Origin: Amblyomma americanum
Taxonomy: Eukaryota; Arthropoda; Arachnida; Ixodida; Ixodidae
Direction of reading: 5' to 3'
DNA length: 64,000 nucleotides
Assembly: GCF_052857255.1 (NCBI RefSeq)
Contig: NC_135498.1
Location: 91,830,757-91,894,756, forward strand
Shown here piece by piece: positions 10,480 to 20,990 of the stretch; within the stretch, counting starts at the first letter, position 1; each line of letters begins with the position of its first letter. Both the position numbers and the translations under genes were made by a program. The notes under the pieces were generated by a model that was not told where the DNA came from, searched no databases, and saw only the letters and a program-made list of their open reading frames with translations.

Positions 10480-12387
10480 AGAGAAGTGAAAACAGATTTG
10501 GTATGTCTGGCACCACGTTTATTTCACTCTGCTGCAGTTGTGAAAACAAAAGACTGAGCAAAGAAGCCATGACAAATTATAACCTTGTAGGGCTCGTAGA
10601 ACAATGGTACACAATGCCCTGTGTTCAGGGGGAACAGTTGAAACAGGCTTTATTTTTTTCTTACATACTACGCCTGTGTTGCCACCTATTTAAAGACAAT
10701 GCCATCTGCACTAGAAAAGAGATAAAAACACAGTAGCGCTTGCTGTTTTCGGTACAAAAGAAGAATAAATAACACCTGTTGACCACATGTGGCATGCTGA
10801 TGACAAAGGTGAGCAAAACTGAGTTGCCAGGACAGTGCAATCACAAATATCTCGTTTCAATCGTTTAAAAAGAGAAAAAACTGCCCACTGCGTTTACGTA
10901 GCCTAGCCGTGGTTTCTGAATACCCTATCAAGGGACTAACCGAGGTGTTGCTCAGGCATAACTAGGCCGTGCATTTTACGGTCTTTATTTCAGAGTAAAC
11001 ATGGGGGGGGGGGGGTTGAATGTTCTTCGGCATTTATTTCTTTATGGGAAAAAAAACTTTTTTTGTCTAATTGTACGGTGCAACTTCAATGTCATCTCTT
11101 TGTATTTTGCATTGGAGCGCTCGGTGAGAGTGCAGATTATTTATGAAATACTACACAATCCCTTTCATTGCTTTGGTGCTGCCGCGGTGGCTCAGTGGTT
11201 ATGGGGCCCGGCTGCTGACCCGAAAGACGCGGGTATAGGTAGATGATCTACCTGTACTGCTAGGATTCAGGACATCATTGTTGGCTAGGCAGTGCTCATA
11301 AAGCCCCTTTATGGTCTGCTGCCCAAGAGTTTGGTTTTTGGTGGTCAACACGCGTGTTTTGTTAGCACATATGCATCATGCGCTCAAGCACATCATGGGG
11401 TGGGGGGGGGGTGAGAAAAACCTGCCTCATGGGTGGCTTGACAAGCTCGCATCTCCTTATAAGAGGATATAAAAGACACAACACAAATGGTACGGGAATG
11501 CTAAGGATAGGGAAGCTCTGAATCACAGCAGTTAGCCAGTAAAAATCACTGCACAGAGAATGGATACAACTCCACAAGTGTAATATGTATGTATACATAT
11601 ATTCACAAAGCAAACAAGTAGTCACTCACTTCACAAATATTAAACAAATAATGCAAACATGCATAAGTACACATTATATACACTATATACATACACAACC
11701 ACATCTACCATACACACACACAGCCAAAAATGCCAGGCCAAGTGAACTATATGACATAACCCGGTCACTCCAAACAAACTCTGTCTGAGGTTTACAGTCA
11801 CATCATGTTTCAGCATCATGGCTAGTCGCCTAGAGAATCTATGAGGGCTTATGTAAATGGAAATTGCATTTGAGCTGTAACTTCCGGCCTTTTTAAGCAA
11901 CTACTGCAGAAACCACGGCAGTAGGTATGTTTACAACTACAGCTGCACCAACAACTCTGTTATTACCACTAGACTTGATCCTCTGTCACAGGCTCCTGCC
12001 TGGCTACATAATAAAAACCTCCAGCAGTAGCTCTTTGCAAAGCCTGACTCGACATTTCCTAAGGCTTTAGATTTTGTTGCTCGCATGGAAAACATTGTAC
12101 AGCAGTCGCAAAGAATGAGTACTGAGCATGCAGATGTCGACAAAGCAATCAACACAGGTTCCACATGTGACCGCAAGGCTCAGACAAAAAGGCTGCCATG
12201 ATCGACATGCAATGACATGAAATAAGTATACTTCACAGGAAGTGTCAGTATGCTTGTTCCATATATGTGTGTGTGTGTGCGCACGCGCCATAAAGTATAC
12301 AGCAAGTCAAAAGCAGTCACCACCTAGGTGAAGCCCGGATGCTGAACTGGACATGCTCTTAACAGGGGCCTTATTATCAATCATGAC
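10480..12387. other. Spacer between the convergent Harbinger genes
   Basis: No coding region is recognised. It contains a SINE fragment (11177-11240), G-runs at 11004-11016 and 11400-11411, a TG tract near 12263-12280 and probably the 3' untranslated parts of both genes. Confidence 0.7.
11177..11240 (+). repeat. tRNA-derived SINE fragment (head only)
   Basis: GCTGCCGCGGTGGCTCAGTG with TTATGG and GGCTGCTGACCCGAAAGACG matches the tRNA-like head shared by 26808-27113 and, reversed, 28031-28270. It stops soon after the B-box region, so only a truncated head is present. Confidence 0.75.
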
Positions 12388-14788
12388 CTATGGTCGCAGT
12401 CCTGCAGACGCACGTTGCCATGGTACAGCACCCCGACTGCTTACAAAATAGGTTGAAAAAATATCCCTGGCTTCAGCAGCTGCCCTGGAAAAATTGTGGC
12501 CAGCAGGAGGCTGCAGGTCGAGCATGGCTGAGCCCCCATCAGCGTCTAGGGTGGCACGCCACTGGCCCTGGGCAACATTCCCAAAGCTGTCCTCTTGATC
12601 GCCATATGTGGCATCCATGTAGAACGCATCGTCCATCAAAAAGTTGTGTAGGACACAGGCAGCCATCACCACAAAGTCGACATTTTCAGGCTTCAGGTTA
12701 ATTACTCGCCTGAAGATCCGAAACCTCGAGGCCATAACGCCAAAAGCGCTTTCCACGCACCTCCTGCAAATAAATAGCGTTGAGTAATACATGTTGTGAA
12801 GGGAGTATTTTATAGCTTCGATTACCTAGCCCGGCTTAGGCGGTAGTTGAAGATCCGTTTGTGGTCTTCGTGGCACCTTCCTGAGTATGGGCGCAGGAAA
12901 TCGGGACGAAGCTGAAAGGCCTCGTCGCCGATGAAAACGTGTGGCGCCACTACTGTTGATCCCGGCAGCTGTGTGGGGGCTGGCAGCCTGAGAAGACCTC
13001 CCTCCAGGCACTTACCAAACCTGGAGGCACTCAGGGTTCCCCCATCACTTTGACGACCATAGCCGCCAACATCAACTGTCACAAACTTTAGGTTGCTATC
13101 CGCCACTGCCATCAATACGATGGAGTATGTGCCCTGCAAGTGACCGCAACCATGAGCATTGATTCTGAAGCATGACAAAGCAAAATTAGTACCTTGTAGT
13201 TGTAGTACAGGCTGCCAGAATTTGATGGGGCCTGTATCTGTACATGTTTCCCGTCGACTGCACCCACACAGTGCGGGAAATTCCACCTGTGGCGGAAGCC
13301 AGCAGCCACCTCTAACCACTTTTCAGTGGTTGGCATCTGAAATAAAAATTGGTGAATGGGTAAAATTTGGGTAAACAGAGCTCAGCGTGTACTGATAGCA
13401 GTGATGACATCTCTAAATTGAAATAGTAATGATCATTCTTGGGCTATACTGCACTCAACACCTAGTCAACACGGCCAGTACTAGACCCATTTCTCACACA
13501 AGCATCACTACTAGGTACCATTTATCTGCAACACACAACTTCATCACCAACAATGCTATTTCGTAATCATCACTGATTACTGTCAGTGACCCAACTAAGC
13601 TCTTCATTTTTTCTTGATATGCAACCTGTTTTTTAATGCGAGTCGCAGTGCAATGTATAAGCTCCTCTGTTTGTGCTGGATGGATGCCAGGCACTTTGTA
13701 GAGTAGCATTAAAGAATCAAAAACAAATGCCAGCATACAGAGATGACGCACTGAGACAGGCTTTCAGCTCGAGTTTCTTTGTTGAAAGCCTTCACAAGCC
13801 CTCTGTACTTTTCGTGTCTTGCAGACAAAAATTTGTAATCTCTTGAACTATGCGATACCAACTGACTCATCACACACTCCTGAGAACCTTCTATGACTCG
13901 AACTACTCAACCACATCTACGGTCAGTGCATGCAAATTTCCATACTGAATGAGGCAACAAAGCACAGCATGGCAAGCACAGCCTTGAGTTAATACTGCCA
14001 TGCAGCATAACTTTAAACAGATTGGCTGCAACACTCTCCACAGCAGCCTACAGGTGTAGTGCACTACTTCTGACACTGTGGAGATTCCCACCCTGAATCC
14101 CATGGCCACATCCTGCATATGCATTCCAGAGCACAGATATCTGAAACAAAAATTTCAGAGAAGGTTACTGTAAATTTGTCAATCCGAAATCAACAAACGG
14201 AAGCAGGCGCACAGACATCCAGCAAATTTTCACGCAGCCAAGCCACTGACCTGAGGGTGATTGCGAGCCGCATGCGAGAAGGAAGCGGCTCACGTATGGT
14301 GTGGTCCTTTGTTAGTGGTTCCTCCACTAGGGCGTGCAGCTCCTCGAATTTCTCTGGAGTCATCTTAAAGTATTTTTTAAAATACTCCTTGTCTCCTGAG
14401 ATGAGAAGTGGCATCTGCAAAGCGCGAGTATGTCTTAGCAAGAAGCACATCAAGCGCACATGCAAAAAAGCGGTCAAGCGAAAAATCGAACATCTCAACT
14501 CACGGCAGTGTAAAATTCTGACTCCGACTTCCTGTTCTGCAAAATTGGCCGCACCCACCACCGCCTCGAGTTCGGTAGGCTCATGAGGAGCTTTGTTTTC
14601 TCAAGGAGAAAATACTCCTCGAGAAGCAGCAGCCGGCGATGTTCTGGCTCAAAAATGGAGACAGCAGGAGCAGTGTCCACGTCTTCAAAGACGCTGCCTC
14701 CATGACCAGCGAGGATTTTTTGTTTCTCCAACAAGCAATACTCTTCAAGGAGCAGTAGACTCACGCTGAGCGCTGAAGAGGTTTCCAT
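12388..14788 (-). CDS. PIF/Harbinger (HARBI1-like) DDE transposase, six exons
   Basis: Minus-strand exons 14788-14504, 14414-14251, 14140-13996, 13336-13193, 13133-12826 and 12763-12388 join without a stop to 473 residues. Junctions include GCC/GTGAGT, CAG/GTCAGT and AAG/GTACTA with CAG acceptors; the exon 3 donor (GCA/GTATTA) is the least certain. Residues about 100-165 contain the helical MTPEKFEEL and the RLAITLRYLCSG and GISTVSEVV motifs of the HARBI1 N-terminal region. The catalytic triad is visible: Asp226 in GAVDGKHV, Asp276 in GYGRQSDGG and Glu353 in CVESAFGVM. The typical GDEAF and LRPY motifs lie between the last two. The protein cuts and inserts DNA in the nucleus and in this family generally needs a Myb-like or MADF partner, encoded opposite it here. 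Exon 1 carries two copies of an LLLEEY.LLEK repeat. Host domestication is unlikely, as it sits within its own TIRs. Confidence 0.88.
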
Positions 14789-15178
14789 GCTGGCGAAAGA
14801 GACACTCCACACAGCTACACAGGAACAGAAGATCAGCGTGCTCAGCTAGGGGTTATATCGACGGATTCGTAGCCGGCGCTATTTTCACGTCAGTAGTTAC
14901 ATTCAGTGGCATCACCGTATTCATGATTAATAAAAAAAAATTCATTCCAATAATGACCTGCGAATTATTCACTTCGACCTCAGGAAAATCATAATTACAG
15001 AACAATAAAACAGTTGCCAATGTGTTAATGTTGCATTCAGTAATGGGCTGCCTATGTAAATGTCAAGCAACCATGCGCGTCACTGCGACCGAATTCGGTG
15101 GCTGCGCGTTGCGTGTGAAAGCACTGGCCGAAAATCGCACTGCGGCGTCACCGACTAGACCGACTGTTTTCGTTCCAG

Positions 15179-15200
15179 TCGCATGCATGTGAAACGGCCC
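15179..15200 (-). repeat. Harbinger right terminal inverted repeat
   Basis: Reverse complement of the left repeat, perfect over 22 bases, followed by target duplication TCA at 15201-15203. Confidence 0.95.
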
Positions 15201-15203
15201 TCA

Positions 15204-15766
15204 CCCTTTTAGAACCTGCTGTTGGGTTGGTTCAACCACACCGGGGATGGAGTGCGGCGGGCGCGCGCTTCCACATTCCGTGCGAAAGTTCCACAGACGC
15301 CGGCGCCTCACCACGGCGAATAGAGGAAACGCCACGACGGCGATCGCTGACCGCGCAGTGTGTATCCGTGCGTGCCTTTGTGTAGTATTGCTGGCTCGTT
15401 GTGTTGTTCCCTGCTTCTTTTCTTCAAATCAACAGAAAATAACAAAGCAACCGCATGCGCAGTGTGCCACAGTGCACCAGCAGGGCCATTCACAGCAAAA
15501 TAATCCGGCATTCATTTCCGAAGGACCCTCGTTTGAAGGAAGAATGGACAGTGGGTGACTGTCTGCAGCGCACATTTCGCAGAAGGCGGTTTTTTCTGGA
15601 GGCGCACTTGTAAAAAAACATTCGACCCGACGTCTTTCTGCGGGTGCGAGCATTTCAGCGCGCGATATGTGATGTTTGCTCCTGTTATCCACTCAGGTTT
15701 TTGAGTGAAAGGGTACGCGGCTTTACGTCATCGTGAAACACTCGATGCGACGTACTATATTAGTGC
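15204..15766 (+). pseudogene. THAP-domain-like relic, copy 1
   Basis: A plus-strand frame from about 15450 reads VPQCTSRAIHSK and then HSFPKDPRLKEEW. That resembles the first half of a THAP zinc finger (C-x-V-P-x-C ... FPKDP.LR..W). The first Cys lies one frame away, suggesting an inserted base just before VPQC. A stop follows after LEAHL, and the C-terminal C-x2-H half is not seen. Both block copies share this, so the decay predates the duplication. A chance match remains possible. Confidence 0.35.
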
Positions 15767-16147
15767 TTGCTGACGTGGATAAATGAAGCCTCTTTTGGTC
15801 ATGCAGTTTCTCTTGACAGAGCAAACAGAGTAAAAAATTCATGCTTGTGCAGCATGAATCCAGGTAGCAGCTACATATCCGAGCATCCTATTCCGCGAAG
15901 ACAGGGTGCTGCTGACTTTTACTTTGATTTACAAGCCCCGTTCTGTTGTTTCGGAGCGACTGAGAGGGGACCGAGAAGGCTTGGAGCGGCTATCTGCATT
16001 GTTGCAAGCTTAGGGCCCTCAGCGTTGGAAGACACCTGCAATCTACACGTGCTAGGAAAATGCGATTTCGCCGCTTGCGACTGGCTTAGAGAGAATTTAG
16101 AAAGGAGAACGTTTCCAAGATTTCGTCCACTTAGTGTTCGTAGATAA
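15767..16147 (+). CDS. Hypothetical protein of 126 residues, copy 1
   Basis: The open frame is not recognised. It is preserved at 53250-53630 with a few substitutions and no frameshift. It lacks signal peptide, membrane segment or known motif, and sits between the THAP-like relic and gene B on the opposite strand. It could be chance or part of an unrecognised transposon. Confidence 0.25.
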   Translation: MLTWINEASFGHAVSLDRANRVKNSCLCSMNPGSSYISEHPIPRRQGAADFYFDLQAPFCCFGATERGPRRLGAAICIVASLGPSALEDTCNLHVLGKCDFAACDWLRENLERRTFPRFRPLSVRR

Positions 16148-17098
16148 TTTCTAATACACTTCGTTGTAAGTTATCAAAGGCTCTGGACAAATTACGCGTG
16201 TGGACGTACGACTGAAGGCCTTAATACAAAGACTGTCGATGTCTTGACTTCTTCATCCAGCTAGAAGATGGACAAATAACCTTCGCCCTTACGACGGAGG
16301 CGAGAGGTGGGGGCGACACGGTGAACTACTATAGGTGATAAGGAGGCAGCCGCGGAACCCCCAGACTGCTGCGGCGAAATCTACACATTCACTACTAGTG
16401 TTAACATGGCGTCCAAAAAGGCACAACCCTTTGGATAACTACAGTGTCTTCTCAAGGTGGCTAAGACAGTAGCAAAATTTAGAGCATGCGATTGCGGGAA
16501 ATGTTCAATGCAATCTATTTCTTCTGCTTTATAGTGTCGAAAGAAAAAACAACATTGAGCATGCACCTGGTAAGTAAGCATGCACCTGGCGAGGAGGATT
16601 CGGAGGTCCGCTGCTACTTCGTCCGAAGCTGTACATGTCCATCCAAACACCGGCGCTTGTCAGTCACGGTTAATTTCGGGAAGGCGCCGTTGTCTTCTTG
16701 CCCTGTCGTCTGACCACCACCGGTCGCGTCTTGCGAAGAAACAGACAAAGGGAAGGTCATCTTCCCCCTTCCTGAAGAGCGTGGGAAAGATTCCGCAGGC
16801 GGGTTCCCAGCACATCTTTTGTTCTTGGGGTCCTCGTGGGGTCATACGACCTGTCGGAATTGCCGCTACCGCATGATCATCCCTGCCGATTGAATCTTCG
16901 CTTTAATCTTCTTCGGCTGGTGTGCATCCCGTTCATAACAGGGTGTAGAAAAAGAGCAATAATGGCGTTTATACAGGTGCAATCATGAGCAGCATCAGGC
17001 ATGTACAAAACGGCTCGACGATTATTACAAGCCCGAACCGGGGTTGCTTCCTTGGTCGCATGCGATAGAATTTTGGTAGCTGTGTCCTCGACGTCACC
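16148..17098. other. Unassigned interval 3' of gene B, with a repair scar
   Basis: No gene is recognised. AGCATGCACCTGG occurs twice (16558-16570 and 16577-16589). In copy 2 the second occurrence is replaced by 365 bp of other sequence. The interval lies downstream of gene B's stop codon and may contain its 3' UTR. Confidence 0.5.
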
Positions 17099-19153
17099 TT
17101 AAACACGGTTGCGCGGCCTCACTAGACCGATAAAAGTCGACTGGCAGCAGCCGAGGCAGGGCCCGTTGTCGAGGAACACACCGGCTCCTGAGCGCCGCCG
17201 TTTCCCGCTGCGCAGCCTAGTCGCGACGGCATGCCGCTGACGGAGCCACGTGACCGGATTCACTCTCCACTTGGTGTCCATGTAGTGCGCGTGAAGCACC
17301 TCCAGTAGCGGCAGTTCGGCCTGCATGAGCCTAAGAGGAGATAGACATACGTATTTACTAAGAAAGGCAGAGTGGTAAATTAAGACTTCCTGGCGTGCTA
17401 CGCGCTCCACTGGAGAACGCAAGAGGCGTATGAAGGGAGATGACATGGGCAAACGTAACATGCGAATAAGTAAATATACACACATATAACTAACCAGTTA
17501 CCTGAAGAAGGAAGCGACGCTGTCCTTGGTGGCCGCCGCCTGCGTGAGGACGCACAGATGTCGCAGGGTGGAAATGGTTGAGAGGCCCGTCGCCATTCTG
17601 TTCTGCGCTAGAGGGATGCCGCGGGTATCGATCGTCAGCTGCTGGAGCCTCGGGTTGTCTCGCAGCATCCGGGTCAGGCTAGCATGGAAATTGGCAGTGT
17701 TTATCGCCATCTTCTCGGTGCTCTCCAGGCTCAACCGCAGATCAGTGACGCGACACTCACGCAGGAAATCCAGCGATGCCATCTGGACTGTGCCATCCAG
17801 ACTGAGCCGCCAAAGCTTGGTCCTCGCGTGGAGCTCCCTGAAGCATGCTTCCCTGAAGCGGAGCGACACTTTGCAGAATTGGCACACGTAGGCGCCACTC
17901 TTGTCACGCTCCGCCCGGACGTCCAGCTGCTCCAGGTTTGTGCATCCCCGGGCCAGGCACGAGAGGGAGTCGGCCTGGTTGACGCCGCAGGGAGCGAGCG
18001 CCAGTGCCCGGAGGTGAGGCAGCGTGGTACCTACCACTGCGGACCCATTCGTGCCGCGGTCGCAGTGAAATAACGCTAGGTTCAACTCTGTGATGTTGGA
18101 AACGCAGCTCTTTAAAAAGAGCTGCGTTCCCTCCATGTAGCGTTTGCAGGCGGTCACAGTTCTGAGCGGCTGCTCTTCAAACGGGACAAAGTGTGCAAGG
18201 CACAGTGACAGTGAAGAGACATCCTTCCAGCGCTCGGGATCCGCGACGACTTCGGAAAGGCGGCGGCGGTCTATGTCTGCATTGGCTTTCATGACCACCA
18301 CTGCTTCCTTGCTCCCTCTTAGTTCATGGTTCAGCAGCCCTTTATCGAACACGGTCACATTACGGGAAAGTACCGGCCTCAGCCGAAAACTTATGCTGTT
18401 GTGAACAATGTCTACGACTTGAACGCGGCGTGGCTCCCGATGGCGGGGTCTTCGTGGTGCTTCGGGGGCGAACACCCATTCGGAAGTCAACTTTAGCTCG
18501 TTCAAGTTTTTCAGGGGACGAGCCACTTCCATACTTAAACCTAGGTCGGCGATGTATACACTTGCGCCTTCTTTCCGGATAGAGTGGATGTGCAAGTTTT
18601 GCAGCCCGCGACAATGCTTGAGGAGGATCGTTAAAAATTCAACATTCTGTTGCGAAACCACCAGCTCTAAATACATGCTCTCCAGTTGCATGTCTGGCGG
18701 CTCGACGTTGGGGACCAACAACTGCTCGTAGAACCGGCCATCGTGCAGCGTCCATTCGAGCTTTCGCACTTGGCTTAGCTTAGTAGCTAGAAGATCGAAC
18801 AGATGCCAAGGTTGAACGACGCAGTTAACACAATACAGTTCTTTCAAATCACTGCAGCTGGAGACGCAGTTTAGCAGGACTGCGGACGACAGCGAAAGGC
18901 AGTTAATGAATTCTAGCTTTTGCACACGACCCGAAATATTTGCCGCGTGAAATTGTTCCATCGTGCGCTCGTCGGTGTCGGGAGTGAATCGGAGCTTTCG
19001 AACGATACGCTCCTGGAAGGCGATATATGCGAGGCTGGGAACAGCTTCGGCGAACGCCATCAGGGACCCTCCGTCGAGGAGTGAGAAGATGTTCTCCCAT
19101 GCTAGAACTGTCAGGGAATCAATACCTTTGAAGGGGCCCGAACTCGGTGGCAT
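17099..19153 (-). CDS. F-box/leucine-rich repeat protein, gene B copy 1
   Basis: Two minus-strand exons, 19153-17502 and 17330-17099, join across a 171-bp GT-AG intron (TTCAG/GTAACT to CTCTTAG) in phase 2, giving 627 residues. Residues about 10-50 (SLTVLAWENIFSLLDGG, AFAEAVPSLAYIA) look like an F-box, which docks SCF ubiquitin ligases through Skp1. The rest is irregular leucine-rich repeats (LKELYCVNCVV, LRALALAPCGV, LEQLDVRAE, LWRLSL), the usual substrate-recognition module. The last exon adds a basic tail ending RPRNRV. I chose MPPSSG because the frame upstream (to 19285) differs in length between copies through a 2-base indel. A start at 19285 is possible. It is intact in both copies, whereas A and C are broken. 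The specific substrate is unknown. Confidence 0.78.
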
Positions 19154-19285
19154 GCTGAAAAGTTCCTTGGAACGGAGTTTCCCTTGTGGCCAACGAGACG
19201 GTCGAATTCTTGAAAAACAGTACCAGCTCCTCCGCAACCAAATGGTGACCGTAGAACGCCAAATAGCGACGAAGATTCTACTCAC

Positions 19286-20504
19286 TATTCTTGGCAGATC
19301 CTCAAAAAGGCAGACAAAACGAACGCGTAGACTTCAGTGAACGAACTGCTGATGTGACCGGCAAAACGTGGTACTTGGTGATGATGGGGGAGAGGGAGGG
19401 GGGAACGCGACGCGGCAGTAATCTCTCTCTGATGACTGGCGAACAACCTCTGCTGGGGGTCCACTCTCATAGGAGGGGGAAGGGCCTGAAGAAAGGGAAG
19501 GGACGGTTTGACAGGCTGAGATATGGACTCCTCACGCGTTAGTCACCACTACCCCGTCGGGCGAGTTGGTTCATTTCCTAAGAAAAGCCTCCAAAACGGA
19601 AACCAGAAGATGTCAATGCAAGCACGTCGGCGCACAAATAACTGACAGCTTATTTCTTCTTATTTTTTTTTGCCAAGAATTCACTACCCGCTGCGCTGCA
19701 GAATCTCGAAAATCTGTACACTCATAAACAGCATACAAAAATTACATGAAGGACGCGATAGCCTAACATTTTCTCTTGTTTATTTTTTTCTTTATGGACT
19801 GGACCCGTGATGGGCCCAGTTCCTTTGCGATAGAGATACCGAAGGCAAACTGACAAAAGAAGCGCCGTGCTTTTTTTTTCTTGAAAGCCTCTAATATCTC
19901 TCGTTATTTTATCTTCAGCCTTGCTTACTAGGAACTCATTTCTTTTCGAACTTCGTGTGCATTTATCCTTGTTATGATGACCGCCAGATTATCACAAATC
20001 TGATTTGTATGTCAGTACAAGAGACCATCAGTGCAAGACATCTGATCAGAGTTCATTATAAGGGCCTCCTTTGAGGGATATATGGAGCTTCGTTCATGAG
20101 TTGTTTCTATTATCAGTAGTGATGCTTTTTGCCCGCTTTGAGGCTCTTACAAGTTTTGTGTAACTTGATGCTTTTGTTTATTTGCTCTCTTTTGAATTCC
20201 TATAAATGTTTTGTACCTTCTTCCGCCCTGCTGTAATGCTGCAAGTCGATTCAGGTGATTAGTACTCCTACCATGCACGGCGCAGCGTCCCGCATTTATT
20301 TCCATATTATTTATTTGTACACAGTGTACCCCTATCCTTTCTTACTATCGATCCCACTTTTCTTAACTCTCCCTGTCCTTGTATTCGCGCTAGTCGCAGC
20401 TCAGGTGCTTCAGGTTCCGATGACAGATGCAGCTGTTAGCAACATCTTTTCCTCCCATTGTTATTTTATTAATAAATAGCTACTAAAACAACAAATAAAT
20501 AAAA
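19286..20504. other. Upstream region of gene B, no gene recognised
   Basis: This interval holds AT-rich sequence with several T-runs (19666, 19786 and 19870) and short frames. It probably includes the gene B promoter and 5' UTR, but no element can be named. Confidence 0.5.
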
Positions 20505-20910
20505 TCGATCGCAATCATCTGGACATCGGGGCACACGGATGTGCCCGCGACCAATATGGCAGCACATGCCGCTGCCGCTTCAAGTGGGACGATCAACTCT
20601 TCATTACCGCCACTCCACAGGGCGTACCTGTACTATCTTCTTAAACTACACAGCCTCCTAAGTGGGTGGCTACCATGCAGTGTGCCCGTGCGTCTCTACC
20701 TACTTCAAGTCGTTCCCGCATCAAAGAACTTACTCCTCCTGTCCTCTTTCCTTGCAAGACCCGCCTTACACCCTCCCAAGAGGTCTTCATTAATAAGGTT
20801 TATGCTGACTCCGCATATACCCCATATACCTTGGCAAAAGGGCGACGGCCCGACATCACTTAGTCCAGAGTTCAACGAAAACTCGTCTGGCGAGGAAATG
20901 ATGCCATTAT
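20505..20910 (+). mobile_element. LINE RNase H relic, copy 1
   Basis: The plus-strand reading begins IIWTSGHTDVPATNMAAHAA. This is the C-terminal RNase H motif (W-T-x-G-H-x-x-V-P) of I-like non-LTR elements, followed by frameshifted downstream sequence. No zinc knuckle or reverse transcriptase is left. Confidence 0.6.
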
Positions 20911-20954
20911 GAAAAACCGAACACTCAAGAAAAGGAAGAGGGAAAAAAGAAACG

Positions 20955-20990
20955 ACGTTTCGGGACCATTATGGGTCCCTTGTTCACATA
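20955..20990 (-). ncRNA. Possible degenerate hammerhead-ribozyme-like hairpin of the Penelope element
   Basis: On the minus strand a hairpin GGGACC-(6 nt)-GGTCCC is followed directly by CGAAACGTC and preceded by GTGAACAA. A hammerhead core needs CUGANGA, stem II, GAAA and a cleavable GUC. The GAAA and GUC are present, but the CUGANGA box is mutated at two positions. Penelope-like elements are known to carry hammerhead ribozymes, so this may be a decayed one. Confidence 0.35.

Larger units (their letters stand above)
7938..15200. mobile_element. Complete PIF/Harbinger DNA transposon, 7263 bp
   Basis: The ends are perfect 22-bp terminal inverted repeats beginning GGGCCGTTTCACATGCATGC. They are flanked by the 3-bp target duplication TCA (7935-7937 and 15201-15203). 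Copy 2 retains the empty site with a single TCA at 52684-52686, which fixes both boundaries. Inside are a MADF-BESS protein gene on the plus strand and a DDE transposase gene on the minus strand, converging on a 1.9-kb spacer. A 3-bp duplication, G-rich TIRs and a two-protein layout are hallmarks of PIF/Harbinger elements. Both genes can be spliced into uninterrupted frames, so the element may be autonomous or recently so. Confidence 0.95.

Noticed and set aside
12388..14788. Domesticated host HARBI1 gene
   Set aside because: It lies between perfect TIRs with a target duplication and an empty site in the sister block, so it is the element's own transposase.
17498..19285. Gene B start at 19285 with 44 extra residues
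   Set aside because: The upstream frame is not conserved in length between blocks, because a 2-base indel changes it, and the F-box begins just after the MPPSSG start. It is kept only as an alternative.
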